A DNA stretch of 64,000 nucleotides from Burkholderia mayonis (GCF_001523745.2 NZ_CP013386.1:3162001-3226000), one strand, 5' to 3'; positions 17,799-29,000 are shown, counted from the stretch's first letter. Numbers and translations: made by a program. Notes: generated from the letters alone by a model not told the origin.

Positions 17799-18941
17799 AT
17801 GAACAACTTGATCAAAAAAATCACTTTTGCCGCGGTCAGTTCACTGATCGCGACCAGCGCGCTTGCCCAGCTAATCAAAACGCAAGGAGGCGTGACGCAA
17901 ATCACGTTGCCGGAGCGCGGTCTACAAGTTACTGGGATCGATTTCAAGAACGCTCTGCCGATGCCGCTGCCGAAACCGATCCTGGCGCCGCCCACGATGT
18001 TGGATTCGCTGATGTACAACGCCAAGCCGGCTCTCGGCATGCCTGGTTACGCGCGAGGCGGCGCTGGAGACGGCAAGCAGCGGCCGGTGCAACTAGTGGC
18101 CCCCGTGAACTTGAATCAGGGCGGAATCGAACCGCAAGAGTACGGATCGTCTAATCAGCCGTACACCACCAGCCAAGTGAACGCATACGGAGACAATACC
18201 CAGTATTACTATCCGTTCCGTCCAGCCGGTAAGTTGTTCTTCAACATCGGCTCGGCAACCTATCTGTGTTCCGCATCCCTCATCAAGCCGGGTGTTGTCG
18301 TCACGGCAGCGCATTGCGTGGCGAATTTCGGCCAACGACAGTTCTACTCGAACTGGGTATTCGTTCCCGACTATAGCAACGGAACTGCGCCCTATGGCGT
18401 GTGGAGCGGGGCATCCGCGACCATCATGACGTCCTACTACGACGGCACCGATCCATGCGCCGTTGCCGGCGTCGTCTGCCAAGACGACGTGGCTGTGATC
18501 GTGCTGGTTCCGCAAGGAGGATCGTACGCGGGCAATCGCACCGGATGGTATGGCTATGGATGGAACGGCTACAGCTACAATCCGTCAGGACTCGCTTTGA
18601 TCGACCAACTCGGTTACCCCGTGGCGCTGGATAATGGCGTCTACATGGAGCGCAACGAATCGCAAGGTTTCGTGTCATCCAGCTACTCGAACAACACGAT
18701 CATCGGATCGCTGATGACTGGAGGATCGAGCGGCGGCCCGTGGCTCGTCAATCTTGGCATGCCGCCGGCGCTCAACGGCACGGCTTTCGGCAACGCGTCC
18801 GCACACAACACCGTGGTCGGCGTGACGAGCTGGGGCTATACGGACACTACGGTGAAACAGCAAGGCGCGTCCCCGTTCACGAGCGGCAACATCGTGACGC
18901 TCGTGAATGTCGTATGCAGCAGCACGCCAGCAGCTTGTTGA
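17799..18941 (+). CDS. Secreted trypsin-like serine protease
   Basis: A 380-residue exported protein. The start at 17799 follows AGGAG and begins a signal peptide ending SALAQ (about residue 23). After a Pro-rich region the chymotrypsin-fold domain (about residues 135-380) has the full triad: His172 in VTAAHC, Asp229 or Asp230 in QDDVAVI, and Ser311 in GGSSGGPW (the family GDSGGP with Asp replaced by Ser). Cys157 and Cys173 flank the active-site His and could form the usual disulfide. Codon use is less GC-biased than its neighbours and it sits beside prophage debris, suggesting horizontal gain. Substrate unknown; family placement is firm. Confidence 0.88.
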   Translation: MNNLIKKITFAAVSSLIATSALAQLIKTQGGVTQITLPERGLQVTGIDFKNALPMPLPKPILAPPTMLDSLMYNAKPALGMPGYARGGAGDGKQRPVQLVAPVNLNQGGIEPQEYGSSNQPYTTSQVNAYGDNTQYYYPFRPAGKLFFNIGSATYLCSASLIKPGVVVTAAHCVANFGQRQFYSNWVFVPDYSNGTAPYGVWSGASATIMTSYYDGTDPCAVAGVVCQDDVAVIVLVPQGGSYAGNRTGWYGYGWNGYSYNPSGLALIDQLGYPVALDNGVYMERNESQGFVSSSYSNNTIIGSLMTGGSSGGPWLVNLGMPPALNGTAFGNASAHNTVVGVTSWGYTDTTVKQQGASPFTSGNIVTLVNVVCSSTPAAC

Positions 18942-18956
18942 CGGCCATCTAAAGGA

Positions 18957-19290
18957 GTGCGCCGTGCATGGCGTCGCGCTCGTCGTGCCGATGAGGCACG
19001 GCAGGTCAGACGCTTTCTGCGGCGCATCCTCGCAGTTGTCAACGACAACGAGAACGCGCGCGAAACGTCGGGCTCGATGCTGACGGCCCTGGGCATTCAG
19101 GTGGATCCGGCGACACCGGCAGGAAGACGGCAATACTCGGCGTGAGCGTGTACGAATCGGCCATTCTCAAAGGGGATCAGACGATCTTCGGCGAATTCAT
19201 CCCCAAGCCGATTCATCTGGACACGCTCAGCAGCGTCGTCGGCCGGCTCCTCAAACGATCGCGGCCTTTCATGCGCACGCGACCGTTGCG
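18957..19290 (+). pseudogene. Response-regulator receiver domain remnant
   Basis: One frame reads RRILAVVNDNENARETSGSMLTALG, a degenerate copy of the ILVVDDNxDAxE start of receiver domains with acidic residues replaced. After an internal deletion a second frame reads GEFIPKPIHLDTLSSVVGRLL, the KP-containing end of a receiver (normally YLTKPI). The phosphoacceptor region is missing. It probably descends from the C-terminal receiver of a hybrid histidine kinase. Confidence 0.55.
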
Positions 19291-19332
19291 TCGGCGCGCA
19301 TTCGATGCATGCGAACCCGCTCGACGCAACCG

Positions 19333-20307
19333 CTACGCCGCGACCTGCCCGCGGCTCGCCTTCCGTTCGCGCGCCGCCACGCCGCCGCGCCAGTCTTCGC
19401 CGCCTTCGAGCGCAGGTGTCGAGTCGAACAACTCCGCGATCCAGTCGGCGAACACGCGAACCTTCGCGGACAAATGCCGGTTGTTCGGATAGACGATCGA
19501 AATCGGCTTGGGCTTCGGATTGAAGCCCGGCAGCACTTCCAGCAGCGATCCGTCGAACAGGTGCGGCAGCACCATGAACAGCGTCGGCTGGATCATGCCG
19601 AAGCCTTCGACGCCGCAGGTCACGTAGGCATCCGAATCGTTGACGGTCACGACGCCGTTCAGCTTGACCTCGACCGGCTTGCCGTCGATCACGAACACCC
19701 ACGGCACCGGCCGCGAACCATGGCTCGCGCGAAAATTCACAGCGTGGTGCGCAGCCAGCTCCGCGATCTCCTGCGGCTCGCCGAAGCGCTTCAGGTAGTC
19801 GGGCGACGCACAGGTGACGCGCTTGAGCATCCCGATCCGGCGCGCGACCATCGACGAATCCTCGAGCGGCCCGATGCGAATCATGCAGTCGATCCCCTCT
19901 TCGACCGGATCCACCGGACGATCGGACAATCCCAGATCGAGCACGATGTCCGGATAGCGCTGATGGAAGATCGGCAGCGCGGGAATCACGAGCCGCCGTC
20001 CGAGCGAGCTCGGCATGTGCACGCGCAGCGCGCCGCTCGGCTTGCGGTTGCCGACCTGAAAGCTCGCGTCCGTCTCCGCGATCTCGGTGATGATCTTGAT
20101 GCAGTGTTCGTAGTACGCGGCGCCTTCCGGCGTCAGCGACAGCCGACGCGTCGTCCGATGCATCAGGCGCACGCCGAGCAGCGCCTCGAGATTCTGGATG
20201 ATCGTCGTCACCGACGCACGCGGCATCCCGAGCGTCTCGGCGGCCCGCGTGAAGCTGTTCGCATCGACCACGCGGGTAAAGACTTCCATTGCCTGGATGC
20301 GGTCCAT
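19333..20307 (-). CDS. LysR-family transcriptional regulator
   Basis: A 324-residue regulator with an N-terminal winged helix-turn-helix (residues about 4-62, SFTRAAETLGMPRASVTTIIQNLE) and a C-terminal effector domain. Its closest style is the CrgA/AaeR-like group seen in many Burkholderia copies. It is read leftward; the penicillin-acylase gene lies upstream on the same strand, 205 bases away. Target and ligand are unknown. Confidence 0.9.
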   Translation of the reverse strand: MDRIQAMEVFTRVVDANSFTRAAETLGMPRASVTTIIQNLEALLGVRLMHRTTRRLSLTPEGAAYYEHCIKIITEIAETDASFQVGNRKPSGALRVHMPSSLGRRLVIPALPIFHQRYPDIVLDLGLSDRPVDPVEEGIDCMIRIGPLEDSSMVARRIGMLKRVTCASPDYLKRFGEPQEIAELAAHHAVNFRASHGSRPVPWVFVIDGKPVEVKLNGVVTVNDSDAYVTCGVEGFGMIQPTLFMVLPHLFDGSLLEVLPGFNPKPKPISIVYPNNRHLSAKVRVFADWIAELFDSTPALEGGEDWRGGVAARERKASRGQVAA

Positions 20308-20512
20308 GCTATCCCCCTTCGAATCGTCAACTGGGCAGAATAGAGCACGCGGCAGCCCCGATTCAAGCCGCTTCGCGACTATTCGCTTTCGCCGAATAGT
20401 CGGGCATTTCGCACGGCAAGGGTCCGCATCCGGATGCGGTCGATTCGGCGGCGGCCTCGACCGGCATCGTCGCCGATCGAGGTCGAACGAGGTCGATCAT
20501 TCGTGCGCCGAA

Positions 20513-22888
20513 CTAAGGCGCAAAGCGCAGCGTATGCTCGGTCGGCCCCGGCAGGAACGGCATCGGCTCGCCCTTCACCCACGCCTCATGGCCCGCCAGA
20601 AAGAACGGGCTGAGCGGATGCCCGCTCTGCCCGCCCGGCATGTTGAAGAGGCCGTCCTCCTCGTGCCCCGGCGACACGACGATCCGCTCCGACTGCCCGA
20701 ACTTCGGTCCGGCGACGCGCGGCATGTTCGCGTCGCCCGGCACCTGGTCGGCGGGCGCGGACAGCCAGCGTCCCACGAGCGGCACGCTGCGCGCGAACGG
20801 ATGCGCGATCCGCAGCGTGTTGCGCTCGCCCCAGGTCGCGTCGGCGAGCGGCGCGCCCGTCCCGGTCAGTGCGGCAATCGTCCGATCGATCGCCGTCAGT
20901 TGCACGTCGCGCCAGCTCGCCGCGTCGGGCGGCAGCCACGCGGCGGGCTGCTCGTCGAGCAGCCGCGCGATCACGACCGGCCAGCGCGGATTCGCCAATG
21001 CGTAGTCGGCGTCGGGCTGCTGCTGCTTCAGCCGCGCGTCGAGACTGCCGAAAATCACGTCGTAGAGCCGATGCAAATAGCCGCGCGCGAGCGTGTACCC
21101 GACCGAATCGATGCTCGCCCGTCCCGTCCAGCCGTTCACGAGCAGCCGCCGGAATTCCGCGCGCGCCGGATGGCCGGCGAGCGCCGCATCGTCGAGCACG
21201 CGCAGCGCCCGGTCGCGCCACGGTGACATGAAGCGCGCGCGATCGTCGAGATCGAGCCGGTACGCGGACCGCTCGTCGGTGCGGCCGAGCGCCGTCAGGC
21301 CGTCGCGCAGCTGGCGCGCGCGCGCGCCGAGGTCCGCGCCGCCGTCGCCGATCAACCGGTACGCATCGCTCGCCAATTGCCGGTTGTTCGCTGTCCACAA
21401 CTGACCGCCGGCAGGATCGACGATGCGCGGATACGCGTCGGGCGGCAGCGCCGCCTGCCACGACAAAGCGCCGCTGTCCGGCCGGCTCCTGCGGTCAGGC
21501 AACGCGCCCGCGATCGTCCAGCCGATGCGCCCCGTGCTGTCGCCGATCACGATGTTCTGCGCGGGAAGGCCCGCCGCGTTGGCGATCCGGATCGCATCCT
21601 CGATGCTGGCCGCACCGGTCATCCGCGCGAATGCCAGATTCACCGCGCCGCTCGACTGCGCGATCCAGTGCGCCGCATAGAACTTGCCGCCGATGTCGCG
21701 CACGGGGCCGGCCGTCGTCTCGAGCACGGTCAGATCGACGGGTGCGCCGCCGCGGACGCGAATCGTCTCGATGCTCTCGCGCGCGGTCTGCCATCCGTCG
21801 CCGAGCCTGAAGCGGCGCGGATCGCGCGCGTCGCGCTCGAGCGGCACGAGATCGAGGCAGTTCGCGTAGCCGTTCGTGAAGCCCCATGCGATGCGCCCGT
21901 TGCTGCCGACGACGACGGCCGGCAAGCCGGGCAGCGTCACGCCGACGACGCGCGTCGCCGGCCTCGCGCCGCCCGACGACGTGAACGCCGCGCGATACCA
22001 GATGTTCGGCAAGCCGAGCGACAGATGCATGTCGTCGCCGACGATCGCGGCGCCGCGCACGCTGCGGCTGCCCGCGAGCACCCAGTTGTTACTGCCGACC
22101 GACGATCGTTCGTCGAGCGACACGCTGTCGATCGGCGCGGTGGGTCCCGCTTCGCGCAGCCACGCGGGCGCGGCCGCGCTGACCCGCGCGACCGGCGCAG
22201 CGACGCCCGACGCATCGAGCGGCGCATCGAATCGGCTCGACGACGGCAGCAGAAACGCGAGCTGCTCGGGCGTCGAGTGCACTTGCAGCCAGTGCCGCGC
22301 GAACTCGCGCGACGCGAGCCGGCCTTGCAGATCGAAGTACATCGCCCAGATCACGAGCATCGAATCTTCGAGTCGCCACGGCTGCGGCTGCATGCGCAGC
22401 AGCGCGTATTCGAACGGGCGCGCGCGCAGCGCCGCCAGACCGTCGTTGACGCCTTGCGTGTAGCGCTGCAGCAAGCGCAGGTCGTCGGGCGGCAAATGCG
22501 CGACGACGGCCGCAGCGAGCGCGCGGAATCGGAACAGACGATGATCGCGATCGACGTCGAGCGCGATCGGCCCGAACAGCTCCGACAGCTCTCCCGCGCC
22601 GCTCCTGCGCAGCAGGTCCATCTGGAAGAAGCGGTCCTGCGCATGCAGATAGCCGATCCCGTAAGCGGCGTCGAACCGGTCTCGCGCGGAAATCGTCGGC
22701 ACGCCGAACGCATCGCGCTCGACTGTCATCGGCGCGCCGAGCGTCGGTGCGCGGACCTCGCCGTCGAGCTGCGGGAGACTCGAACGCAGATACGCCGCCG
22801 CGCCCGCGATCGCGAGCAGCAAGCAGAGCAGGATCAGGCCTGACAGGATCTTCAGGTGGCGCCGCATGCGGTTCCGGGTCGAGGCCAT
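20513..22888 (-). CDS. Penicillin acylase-family N-terminal nucleophile hydrolase
   Basis: A 791-residue precursor of the penicillin amidase family (Ntn hydrolase), which self-cleaves to alpha and beta chains and hydrolyses amides such as N-acyl-homoserine lactones or penicillins. An N-terminal membrane anchor or signal (residues about 13-32) is followed by the alpha-chain part. The beta chain would begin at Ser266 in VGSNNWVLAG, the catalytic nucleophile. Further family motifs such as DDMHLSLGLPNIWY are present. The start at 22888 is uncertain: no strong ribosome binding site, and the frame is open to 23002. Substrate cannot be read from sequence; quorum-signal cleavage is one possibility. 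Confidence 0.85.
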   Translation of the reverse strand: MASTRNRMRRHLKILSGLILLCLLLAIAGAAAYLRSSLPQLDGEVRAPTLGAPMTVERDAFGVPTISARDRFDAAYGIGYLHAQDRFFQMDLLRRSGAGELSELFGPIALDVDRDHRLFRFRALAAAVVAHLPPDDLRLLQRYTQGVNDGLAALRARPFEYALLRMQPQPWRLEDSMLVIWAMYFDLQGRLASREFARHWLQVHSTPEQLAFLLPSSSRFDAPLDASGVAAPVARVSAAAPAWLREAGPTAPIDSVSLDERSSVGSNNWVLAGSRSVRGAAIVGDDMHLSLGLPNIWYRAAFTSSGGARPATRVVGVTLPGLPAVVVGSNGRIAWGFTNGYANCLDLVPLERDARDPRRFRLGDGWQTARESIETIRVRGGAPVDLTVLETTAGPVRDIGGKFYAAHWIAQSSGAVNLAFARMTGAASIEDAIRIANAAGLPAQNIVIGDSTGRIGWTIAGALPDRRSRPDSGALSWQAALPPDAYPRIVDPAGGQLWTANNRQLASDAYRLIGDGGADLGARARQLRDGLTALGRTDERSAYRLDLDDRARFMSPWRDRALRVLDDAALAGHPARAEFRRLLVNGWTGRASIDSVGYTLARGYLHRLYDVIFGSLDARLKQQQPDADYALANPRWPVVIARLLDEQPAAWLPPDAASWRDVQLTAIDRTIAALTGTGAPLADATWGERNTLRIAHPFARSVPLVGRWLSAPADQVPGDANMPRVAGPKFGQSERIVVSPGHEEDGLFNMPGGQSGHPLSPFFLAGHEAWVKGEPMPFLPGPTEHTLRFAP

Positions 22889-23894
22889 GGTTGCGCGAAT
22901 CCGTGAGTTGCGCCGGCGCGCCGCCTGCCCGATTCCGGGCGAAGGGCGGCCGCGCTTGCGGGTTGAGCGGTGAATCGGCGCCGTCTTCGGTGCTTTCTTC
23001 ACGCGCCGAAGGCGGCCTGGCGCCGCGCGTCGACATCGATCGTCACATCTTCGCCGACAGCTTGATCGCGTGTCATGTCATCCGCGCGACCTGCCTCGAA
23101 TATCCGGCAGCAGCGCGCGTTCCGTCAAGGCACCGCGCGCCGAAGAAGCGGTGGCTTTTGCGCTCGCGCACGCGCCGATACGGTTGATCCTTCTTGCGCT
23201 TCCGGCACTCGCCAATATGGCGAATCGCGCTGCAGCCGTTTGCACATGCCGACGCAAACCAAACGACAATCAGCCGCCACCGTCAGATGTTTCAATTCGA
23301 TGAACGGATCGAGCGTGCCATATCGAACGAGACAACGAATGGTTACGATAATCCGCCGTTGCACCGAAAATCGCCGGGCATGGACGCGGGCCGGACAACG
23401 TCGTCTCAGCGATTGTCATACCGACCGCTTCAAACATTAAAAATACCTTTCGTATCATGCAGTCGCATGATCACCTCGAATGTTCATCGTTACCCCAGTC
23501 AATTCTGGTTTAATGATGCGGCTGCAAGCAGCGATCGTCCGTTAGCATTCGATAATTCCGCGGACGTCGATTCGAACGAAAAAGCGGCAATAATATGGCC
23601 GCTCGATGCCTATCCGGAAAATGACGGTAGCGACTTCTCGTTCGCTGCTTCGAGATTCGCCACGACGCGCGTGCGTCGCATTCGAACGCGCCGCGCGGCC
23701 GATGACCCCGACGGCAACGCCATCATCCGGCACTTAATGAATGACGCGAAATCATCCTCGCCTGAATTCCGGGAACCCGGCCGCCATCCGCCGCAAGCGG
23801 CACGCCGTCGGCCCCGGCGCGCCCGCGCAGCGCGCGTGACAGCGCCCCGCATGCGATCACGCGAATCGGCTCGAACCCGGATCGGCTCTTTCCA
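22889..23894. other. Long intergenic region without a recognisable gene
   Basis: About one kilobase between the acylase and the broken tssF. 23003-23430 has no frame with a credible start and composition. 23440-23620 is locally AT-richer (AAACATTAAAAATACC and GGCAATAATATGG) and could hold the old promoter of the tssF gene. A long plus frame (23194-23898) lacks similarity to anything I know and has poor codon structure. Confidence 0.5.
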
Positions 23895-25716
23895 ATGAAC
23901 GACCTCCTCCCCCACTACGAACGCGAAATCGCGCTGCTGCGCAACGCGGTGCGCGAATTCGCGATGCGCCATCCGAAGATCGCGACGCGCTTCGGCATCG
24001 CCGATGGCCACAGCGACGATATGCACGTCGAGCGCATGCTCCAGTCGTTCGCGCTGCTCGGCGCGCAGATCGGCGAGTCGCTCGACGACGACTACCCGGC
24101 ATTCACCGAATGCACTACTCGAAATCACATGCCCCGATTATCTGCGTCCGTTTCCCGCGTGAGCGATCGCGCAATTCGGCGCGGCGTCGACGTTCAGCCA
24201 GTTGACAGAAGGCGTGACGATCCGGCGCGGCGCCACGCTCGAAAGCGGGGTCGGCGCGAACCGGTTCCGCGCCGCGTAGACGTCGCACTCGCGCCCGTGA
24301 CGATCGTCGACGCACGCTATCGCCCGGCGTCGGCCGCGCCGTCCGCCGCGCGGATGCCGCCGTCGTCGACCGGCATTGTGTCGATCACGTTCGATTCGCT
24401 GACCGCCCAGCCTGTGCTCGCTGCGCCGCGCGCGCAGCCTGCGCGTGCACCTGCACGGCGATGCGCCGCTCGTCGCCGCGCGCCTTGACGCGTTCGCGAT
24501 GCGCGTGCCGACCGCGTTCGTCGAGCCCGACGGCGACGGGCGCTGGAAACCGCTGTCGAAGGCGCCGCTCGCGCCGGTGGGATTCACCGACGAAAGCGCG
24601 CTGCTCGATTCCGCGCACAGCGCATCGCCGTTCCGGCTATTGATGGAATATTTCGCATTCCCGGCCAAATTCGATTTCGTCGACATCGACGTCGCGCGTA
24701 TCGCGCGCGCCACCGGCACGGGCAGGCGCATCTCGCTGCACCTGCCCGTCGTCGACCTCGCAATGGATTCGTCGCATGCGCACGTGCTCGACACGCTTTC
24801 CGCTTCGAACCTGCGTCTCTTCTGCCCGCCGATCGTCAATCTGTTCAGCCAGGATGCGATGCCGATCTCGCTGCGAGACGCTGCGACCGCACATCGCGTC
24901 ACGTCGCGGGCACTGAAGTCGAACGGCATCGAAGTGCGATCGATCGACGCGGTGCGCATCGCGCGCGAAGGCGAGCAAGGGGAGAACCTCGACGTGACGC
25001 CGTATCGCTCGCTGCTGCATGGGCGGCGTGGTCGCGACGAGCAGGTCTACCGGATCGCCGAGCGCGATCCGTGCGCAGACGGCGCGCAATCGACCTCACC
25101 CGCGTCGCTCAGGCTCATCGACGCGGACGGCGCGCCCGTCAAGCGTCGCGGCGCTCAGTTGAACGTCGAGCTGAACGGCACGAACGGCGGCTATCCGCAG
25201 ACGCTGCCGATCGGCGATCCCGAAGGCGACTTGCTCAACGAGAAGGACAATCTGCCGGGCCAAATCACGATCCTGCGCCGGCCGGCGCAGCCCCGCCGGC
25301 TCCCGCGCGACCACGGCGCGCTCTGGCGTTTGATCGCGGCGATGACGCCGCACGCGCTGCCGCAGCAGCCGTCGGGGCTCGGCGCGCTGACATCGCTGCT
25401 CGTTCAGTACGCAGCGCGCGCGTCGAGCGCGGTTCCGCCGATCGACGGCATCGTGAAGCTCGATCACAAGGCCGCCGTGCGCTGGATGGCCGTGAAGCCG
25501 ATGCCGACGTTCGTGCGCGGCATCGAGGTCGCGCTGACGTTGAACGAAGCGGCGTTCGTCATGAGCAGCCTGAAGGTGTTCATTGACGTGATGGACAGCT
25601 TCGTTGCGCTGCACGCGCCGCGCGGCGGCTTCATCCAGCTCGTCGTGTATTCGCGGGACACGGGCCGCGAACTGTATCGATGCGCGCCGCGCGGCGGGAT
25701 CGCGCAGCTCGTGTAG
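23895..25716 (+). pseudogene. tssF: Type VI secretion baseplate protein TssF, multiply broken
   Basis: TssF is a baseplate subunit of the type VI secretion system. The N-terminus is clear: LLPHYEREIALLR, REFAMRHPKIATRF, HVERMLQSFALL and LDDDYPAFTE. Near 24112 the frame shifts to ALLEITCPDYLRPFPA, which then meets a TGA, and further lesions follow before the long frame 24445-25716 resumes the middle and end (LRLFCPPIVNLFSQDAMPI, and a C-terminus ending APRGGIAQLV). At least three inactivating changes are visible. No other type VI gene is nearby, so this is an orphan remnant, perhaps of a transposed or deleted cluster. Confidence 0.85.
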
Positions 25717-25754
25717 CTTCGCTCGCCGATCCGCACGGCGAGCGAAGCTACACG
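25710..25754 (+). terminator. Perfect 18-bp inverted repeat at the end of tssF
   Basis: CGTGTAGCTTCGCTCGCC (25710-25727) and its exact complement GGCGAGCGAAGCTACACG (25737-25754) surround a nine-base loop and are followed by ATTTTG. The left arm includes the tssF stop codon (25714-25716). It could work as an intrinsic terminator although the T-tract is short; the perfect match next to a decayed gene is notable. Confidence 0.65.
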
Positions 25755-26081
25755 ATTTTGTGAAGGCGCACCGCCGGATGCCGCCGCTCGCCGCGTGCGT
25801 TCAGTGCGAGGATCCGATGGACGGTGCGTTACGCGATCGCCTGAATCGTCGACGAAGGGTCAGCGAAGGCTCAAGTCGCGAACCTCGATCCGTATGACCA
25901 GTCCGCGCCGCACCATTTCCGAGCGTCGCCGCACATGTCGCGCCATATGCCGCGCGAACGCGGACACGTTTCCACGGATTGTGGTTTTTCCGAGTCAATC
26001 CGTAGCGTGATTTCCACAATTCAGTACTAAACTAAGCAAAATGGGCTCGGCAAGTGCCGGCGCCCGCCGGGAGACGCCGCC
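25755..26081. other. Intergenic region before the penicillin-binding protein gene
   Basis: 327 bases. The last 100 are AT-richer (TTGTGGTTTTTCCGAGTCAA and AATTCAGTACTAAACTAAGC) and probably contain the promoter of the gene at 26082, but no convincing hexamer pair is seen. No gene. Confidence 0.4.
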
Positions 26082-29000
26082 ATGAATCGGCCGCTGATTC
26101 GGATTCCCCTTCGCCCGACCGGAACCCTGTCGTTCTGGAAAGCGCTCAAGTGGTCGCTGATCGCGATCGTCGCGGTCGCGCTCGCGATCGTCGCGCGCCT
26201 CGTCCAGATCGAGATCGAGACCTCCCGGCTGCAAGCGCGCTTCTTGTCTGAACTGACGCGCGACGTCGGCTACAGCGTCGACGAAGGCGCGAGCGACCGC
26301 ATCCGCTTCCCCGAAAACGGCCCATACGACCTGCGTCTCGGCTATGCGCTGCTGCCGTCGTTCCAGCAGCGGCTGCTGTCGCACGGCTTCGTCGTCGCGT
26401 CGCAGGCGCGCGCGTCCGACCGGATGCTGTCGCTCGCCGACGACGGCCTCTTCCTGCCGTACGACGAAAAAGACCAGGCCGGCCTGTCGATCGTCGACTC
26501 GACGGGCTCGCCGCTCTTCGGCGTCGCCTATCCGCACCGCGTCTACCGCGACTTCGAGACGATCCCGCCGCTCATCGTGCAATCGCTCCTCTTCATCGAG
26601 GATCGTTATTTGCTCGATCCGAACCAGCCAAACCGCAATCCGGCGCTCGACTGGGGGCGTTTCAGCCGCGCGCTCGCCGACCAGGCGCTGCGCTTCGTGA
26701 ACCGCCATCAGGCGACGCCCGGCGGCAGCACGCTCGCGACGCAACTCGAGAAATTCCGCCACTCGCCCGACGGCCGCACCGCGACGCCGTCGGAGAAGCT
26801 CCGGCAGATCGCGTCGGCATCGGTGCGCGCGTATCTGAACGGGCCGCAGACGATGGCCGCGCGTCAAGCGATCGTCGTCCATTACCTGAACTCGGTGCCG
26901 CTCGCCGCGCGCGCGCGCGTCGGCGAAATCACGGGCATCGGCGACGGCCTCACCGCGTGGTACGGCCGCGACTTCGATGAAGCGAACCGGCTGCTCGCCG
27001 CGCCGACGACGCCCGACAACGTCGACGCACAAGGGATGGCGTTCCGGCAAGTGCTGTCGCTGATGATCGCGCAGCGCGCGCCGTCGTACTTCCTGAATCG
27101 CGGCTACCCGACGCTGCAGCGGCTCACCGACAGCTACCTGCGCCTGCTCGCGACAGGCGGCGTGATCACGCCCGCGCTGCGCGACGCCGCGCTTGCCGCG
27201 CACATCGAGCGCAGCGCGGCGCCCGCCGCAACCGAAGCGCAGTCGTTCGTCACGCGCAAGGCGGTGACGTCCGCGCGCTCGCACCTGCTCGGCGCGCTCG
27301 GCATCGACAACGTCTACCAGCTCGACCGCCTCGACCTGCGCGCGACCGACACGCTGAACGACAAGGTGCAGCAGGCGGTCGCCGCGGGCCTCGCGCGCGC
27401 GGCGACGCGCGACGGCGCGCGCGAGGCCGGTCTCTACGGCTTCGAGATGCTGCGCCCGGGCGACGATCCGTCGAAGATCCTGTACAGCTTCACGCTCTAC
27501 GAGCGCCGCAACGGCGCGAACCTGCTGCGCGTACAGACCGACAGCGTCGACCAGCCGTTCGACATCAACCAGGGCGCGCGCCTGAACCTCGGCTCGACCG
27601 CCAAGCTGCGCACGATCGTCACGTATCTGCAGATCATCTCCGAGCTGCACACGCGCTACGCGGACATGAGCGCGGCCGAGCTCGCGAAGGTGAAGCCCGA
27701 TCCGACCGATGCGCTCACGCGCTGGTCGCTCGATTATCTCGCGCACACGCCGGACCGTTCGCTGCCGGCGATGCTCGCGGCGGCCGTCGAGCGCAAGTAT
27801 TCGGCAAATCCGGGCGAGACGTTCTACACGGGCGGCGGCGCACAGAGCTTCACGAATTTCGAGAAATCCGACAACGGCAGGATCCTGACCGTGCACGTCG
27901 CGTTCCAGAACTCGGTGAACCTCGTGTTCGTGCGGCTGATGCGCGACATCGTCCATTACGAGATGCTCCGCACGAGCGGGCCATCGGCGTCGTGGCTCGA
28001 CGATCCCGCGCAGCGCCAGCGCTATCTGCTGCGCTTCGTCGACGCAGAGAGCCGCGTGTACGTGAAGCGCTTCTACACGAAGTACGCGGGCAAGCCCGGC
28101 GACGACGCGCTCGCCGCGATGCTCGACAACGTGCGCAAGTCGCCGCCGCGCGTCGCGACGGTGCTGCGCAGCGTCGCGCCCGAGCAACCGCGCGCGTGGT
28201 TCGACGCAAAGATGCGCACCGCGCTGCACGGTACGCCGGCCGCGGCGAAACTGTCGGACGACACGCTCGAAAAGCTCTATGCGAAATATGCGATCGACCG
28301 ATTCAACCTCAACGATCGCGGCTACATCGCCGGCGTGCATCCGCTCGCGCTGTGGACCCTAGCGTATCTGCGCCGGCATCCGGGCGCGTCGCTCGACGAC
28401 GTGCAGAAGGCGAGCCGCGACGCGCGGATCACGTCGTACGCGTGGCTCTTCAAGACGCGTTATCACGCGACGCAGGATCGCCGCATCAAGCGCATGGTCG
28501 AGCTGCGCGCGTACGACGCGATCGGCGAATCGTGGCGTGCGCTCGGCTATCCGTTCGATCATCTGACGCCGTCGTACGCGACGGCGATCGGCGCGTCGGG
28601 CGATCAGCCGGCCGCGCTCGCGAAGCTCGTCGGCCTGATCGCGAACAACGGCGCGAAGGTGCCGAACGAGCGGATCGCGTCGCTCGAGTTTGCGCACGGC
28701 ACGCCGTACGAGACACGTTTCGTTCGCGCGGCCGCGCAGCCGCAACCGCTGCTGTCACCGGAGATCGCGAACCAGGTGCATGCGCTGCTCGGCGACGTCG
28801 TGCAGAAAGGCACGGGCCGCCGTCTCGCCCAGGGATTGACGTTCCCCGACGGCCTGACGCTGCCCGTGTACGGCAAGACCGGCACGGGCGACCAGCGCTT
28901 CAACGTGTACGCGCGCGGCGCGCGCTTGATCGAATCGCGTAAGGTCAATCGGAGCGCGACGTTCGCGTTCTCGCTCGACGATCGATTCTTCGGCGTGCTG

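Noticed and set aside
23194..23898. A 234-codon plus frame before tssF
   Set aside because: No ribosome binding site, irregular composition, runs into the tssF start in another frame, no family recognised.
25995..28340. A 781-codon open frame on the minus strand opposite the penicillin-binding protein gene
   Set aside because: It is an Arg/Ala/Val-rich shadow of the real gene, whose frame carries all PBP motifs; long antisense frames are expected at this GC content.
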